Origin: Candidatus Methanolliviera sp. GoM_asphalt
GTDB lineage: Archaea; Halobacteriota; Methanoliparia; Methanoliparales; Methanoliparaceae
Direction: 5' to 3'
Length of the DNA stretch: 5,897 nt
Assembly: GCA_902158745.1 (NCBI GenBank)
Contig: CABGHH010000106.1
Coordinates: forward strand, 1-5,897
Part shown: piece by piece, positions 5,357-5,897 of the stretch
Layout: each line of letters begins with the position of its first letter
Position numbering within the stretch: position 1 is the first letter of the stretch
Notes under the pieces: model-generated
Seen by the model: the letters and a program-made list of their open reading frames with translations, nothing else
Databases searched by the model: none
What the model was told of the DNA's origin: nothing
Position numbers and translations under genes: made by a program

Positions 5357-5897
5357 TTAAAAAGGATACTCCCTTTCTTTTGCCCAATCGTAGTCTAATC
5401 CATCAACCATTCTTAGGACACCGATTATTTCTGCGAAAGTGGTATTAGCCTCCAAACATCTGAAAACATAAGGCACCAAATTTTCCTCTGTATGCTCAGC
5501 GACATGACGTAAGCTCTCTAACGTCTCTTTTAGCCTATTTCTATCCCTCTTTTTCTTGAACTTCTCGTAATCCACAAGATAATCCTCTACTTCCGATCTA
5601 TCCGGAGCATAGAATTTTGGTTGAAAATCCTCCTCGGGAGGGATGACAAAACGATTGACACCAATGACTGCTCTTTCTCCACTCTCAATCTTTTTTTGGG
5701 TATCCAAGAAACTTTTTTCCAGTTCATTATATGCCCATCCACTATTTAATACTTGCATCCAGCCTCCCATATCTTCTATCTTCTGAGCCATCTCCTCAAT
5801 TCTCTCTTCCAATTCGTTTGTAAGCCACTCTACATAATAAGAGCCGGCTAACGGGTCTGCGACTCTACCCACTCCTGATTCATAGCGTATGACTTGT
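5357..5897 (-). CDS. mcmA1: methylmalonyl-CoA mutase-type large subunit, C-terminal part (cut by window edge)
   Basis: The frame runs off the right edge, so only the last 179 residues are present, the first complete codons reading QVIRYESGVGRVADPLAGSY. This matches the late TIM-barrel region of the acyl-CoA mutase catalytic subunit (family form: ESGV, x-x-DPLGGSYYVE). It is followed by helices with LTNELEERIEEMAQKIEDMG, SGERAVIGVNRF and the C-terminal linker that packs on the B12 subunit. A GTG inside the frame at 5870-5872 is not the start, because homology continues upstream. The subunit binds the acyl-CoA and houses the radical chemistry. Residues that decide substrate lie mostly outside the window, so methylmalonyl-CoA is the default assignment, not proof. 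It is the upstream gene of a two-gene operon with the B12 subunit. Confidence 0.9.
   Translation of the reverse strand, partial: QVIRYESGVGRVADPLAGSYYVEWLTNELEERIEEMAQKIEDMGGWMQVLNSGWAYNELEKSFLDTQKKIESGERAVIGVNRFVIPPEEDFQPKFYAPDRSEVEDYLVDYEKFKKKRDRNRLKETLESLRHVAEHTEENLVPYVFRCLEANTTFAEIIGVLRMVDGLDYDWAKEREYPF

Noticed and set aside
1..5897. CRISPR array or riboswitch
   Set aside because: No regularly spaced repeats are present. No cobalamin-riboswitch-like element can be seen before the B12-related genes; the upstream end of the mutase operon is outside the window.

Overview
The window looks like a piece of a euryarchaeal chromosome. The evidence is tRNA genes without an encoded 3' CCA, protein genes with A/T-rich box-A-like elements about 25-32 bases before the start codon and no Shine-Dalgarno sequence (leaderless style), an archaeal-type NikR, a stand-alone alpha subunit of ADP-forming acyl-CoA synthetase, and a split methylmalonyl-CoA mutase. 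A methanogen-, ANME- or alkane-oxidiser-related lineage, or an Archaeoglobus relative, would fit, but the sequence alone does not settle this.

Layout. Positions 1-275 hold a tRNA-Gly(GCC) and tRNA-Leu(CAG) pair on the plus strand. Their leader carries a near-perfect direct repeat, and a 7-bp hairpin lies between the two genes. On the minus strand, acdA (710-2170) and purE (257-658) lie in tandem. The 3' end of purE runs into the antisense strand of tRNA-Leu and takes its stop codon from the T arm. A divergent promoter region (2171-2297) separates acdA from nikR (2298-2711, plus). nikR converges on a cobalamin-binding/radical SAM gene (2708-4009, minus), and the two stop codons share a TTAA. 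Directly upstream of that gene, in the same operon, are an EVE/PUA-like domain protein (4017-4565) and a 38-residue small ORF (4562-4678), joined by an ATGA overlap and a strong Shine-Dalgarno sequence. Positions 4731-4904 appear to be an insertion-sequence scar with the N-terminal stub of a DDE-type transposase. At the right edge are the small B12-binding subunit (4951-5355) and the C-terminal part of the large catalytic subunit (5357 to the window end) of a methylmalonyl-CoA-mutase-type enzyme, one base apart.

How they work together. The mutase and the acyl-CoA synthetase both act on acyl-CoA thioesters; the mutase needs cobalamin and the synthetase conserves a thioester bond as ADP to ATP. 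They are in separate transcription units, so a shared pathway is only an inference. purE belongs to purine synthesis. nikR senses nickel and could control its divergent neighbour or genes elsewhere. The least ordinary unit is the small ORF, EVE protein and B12/radical SAM operon, which lies beside the mobile-element debris and is the best candidate for an undescribed accessory function.
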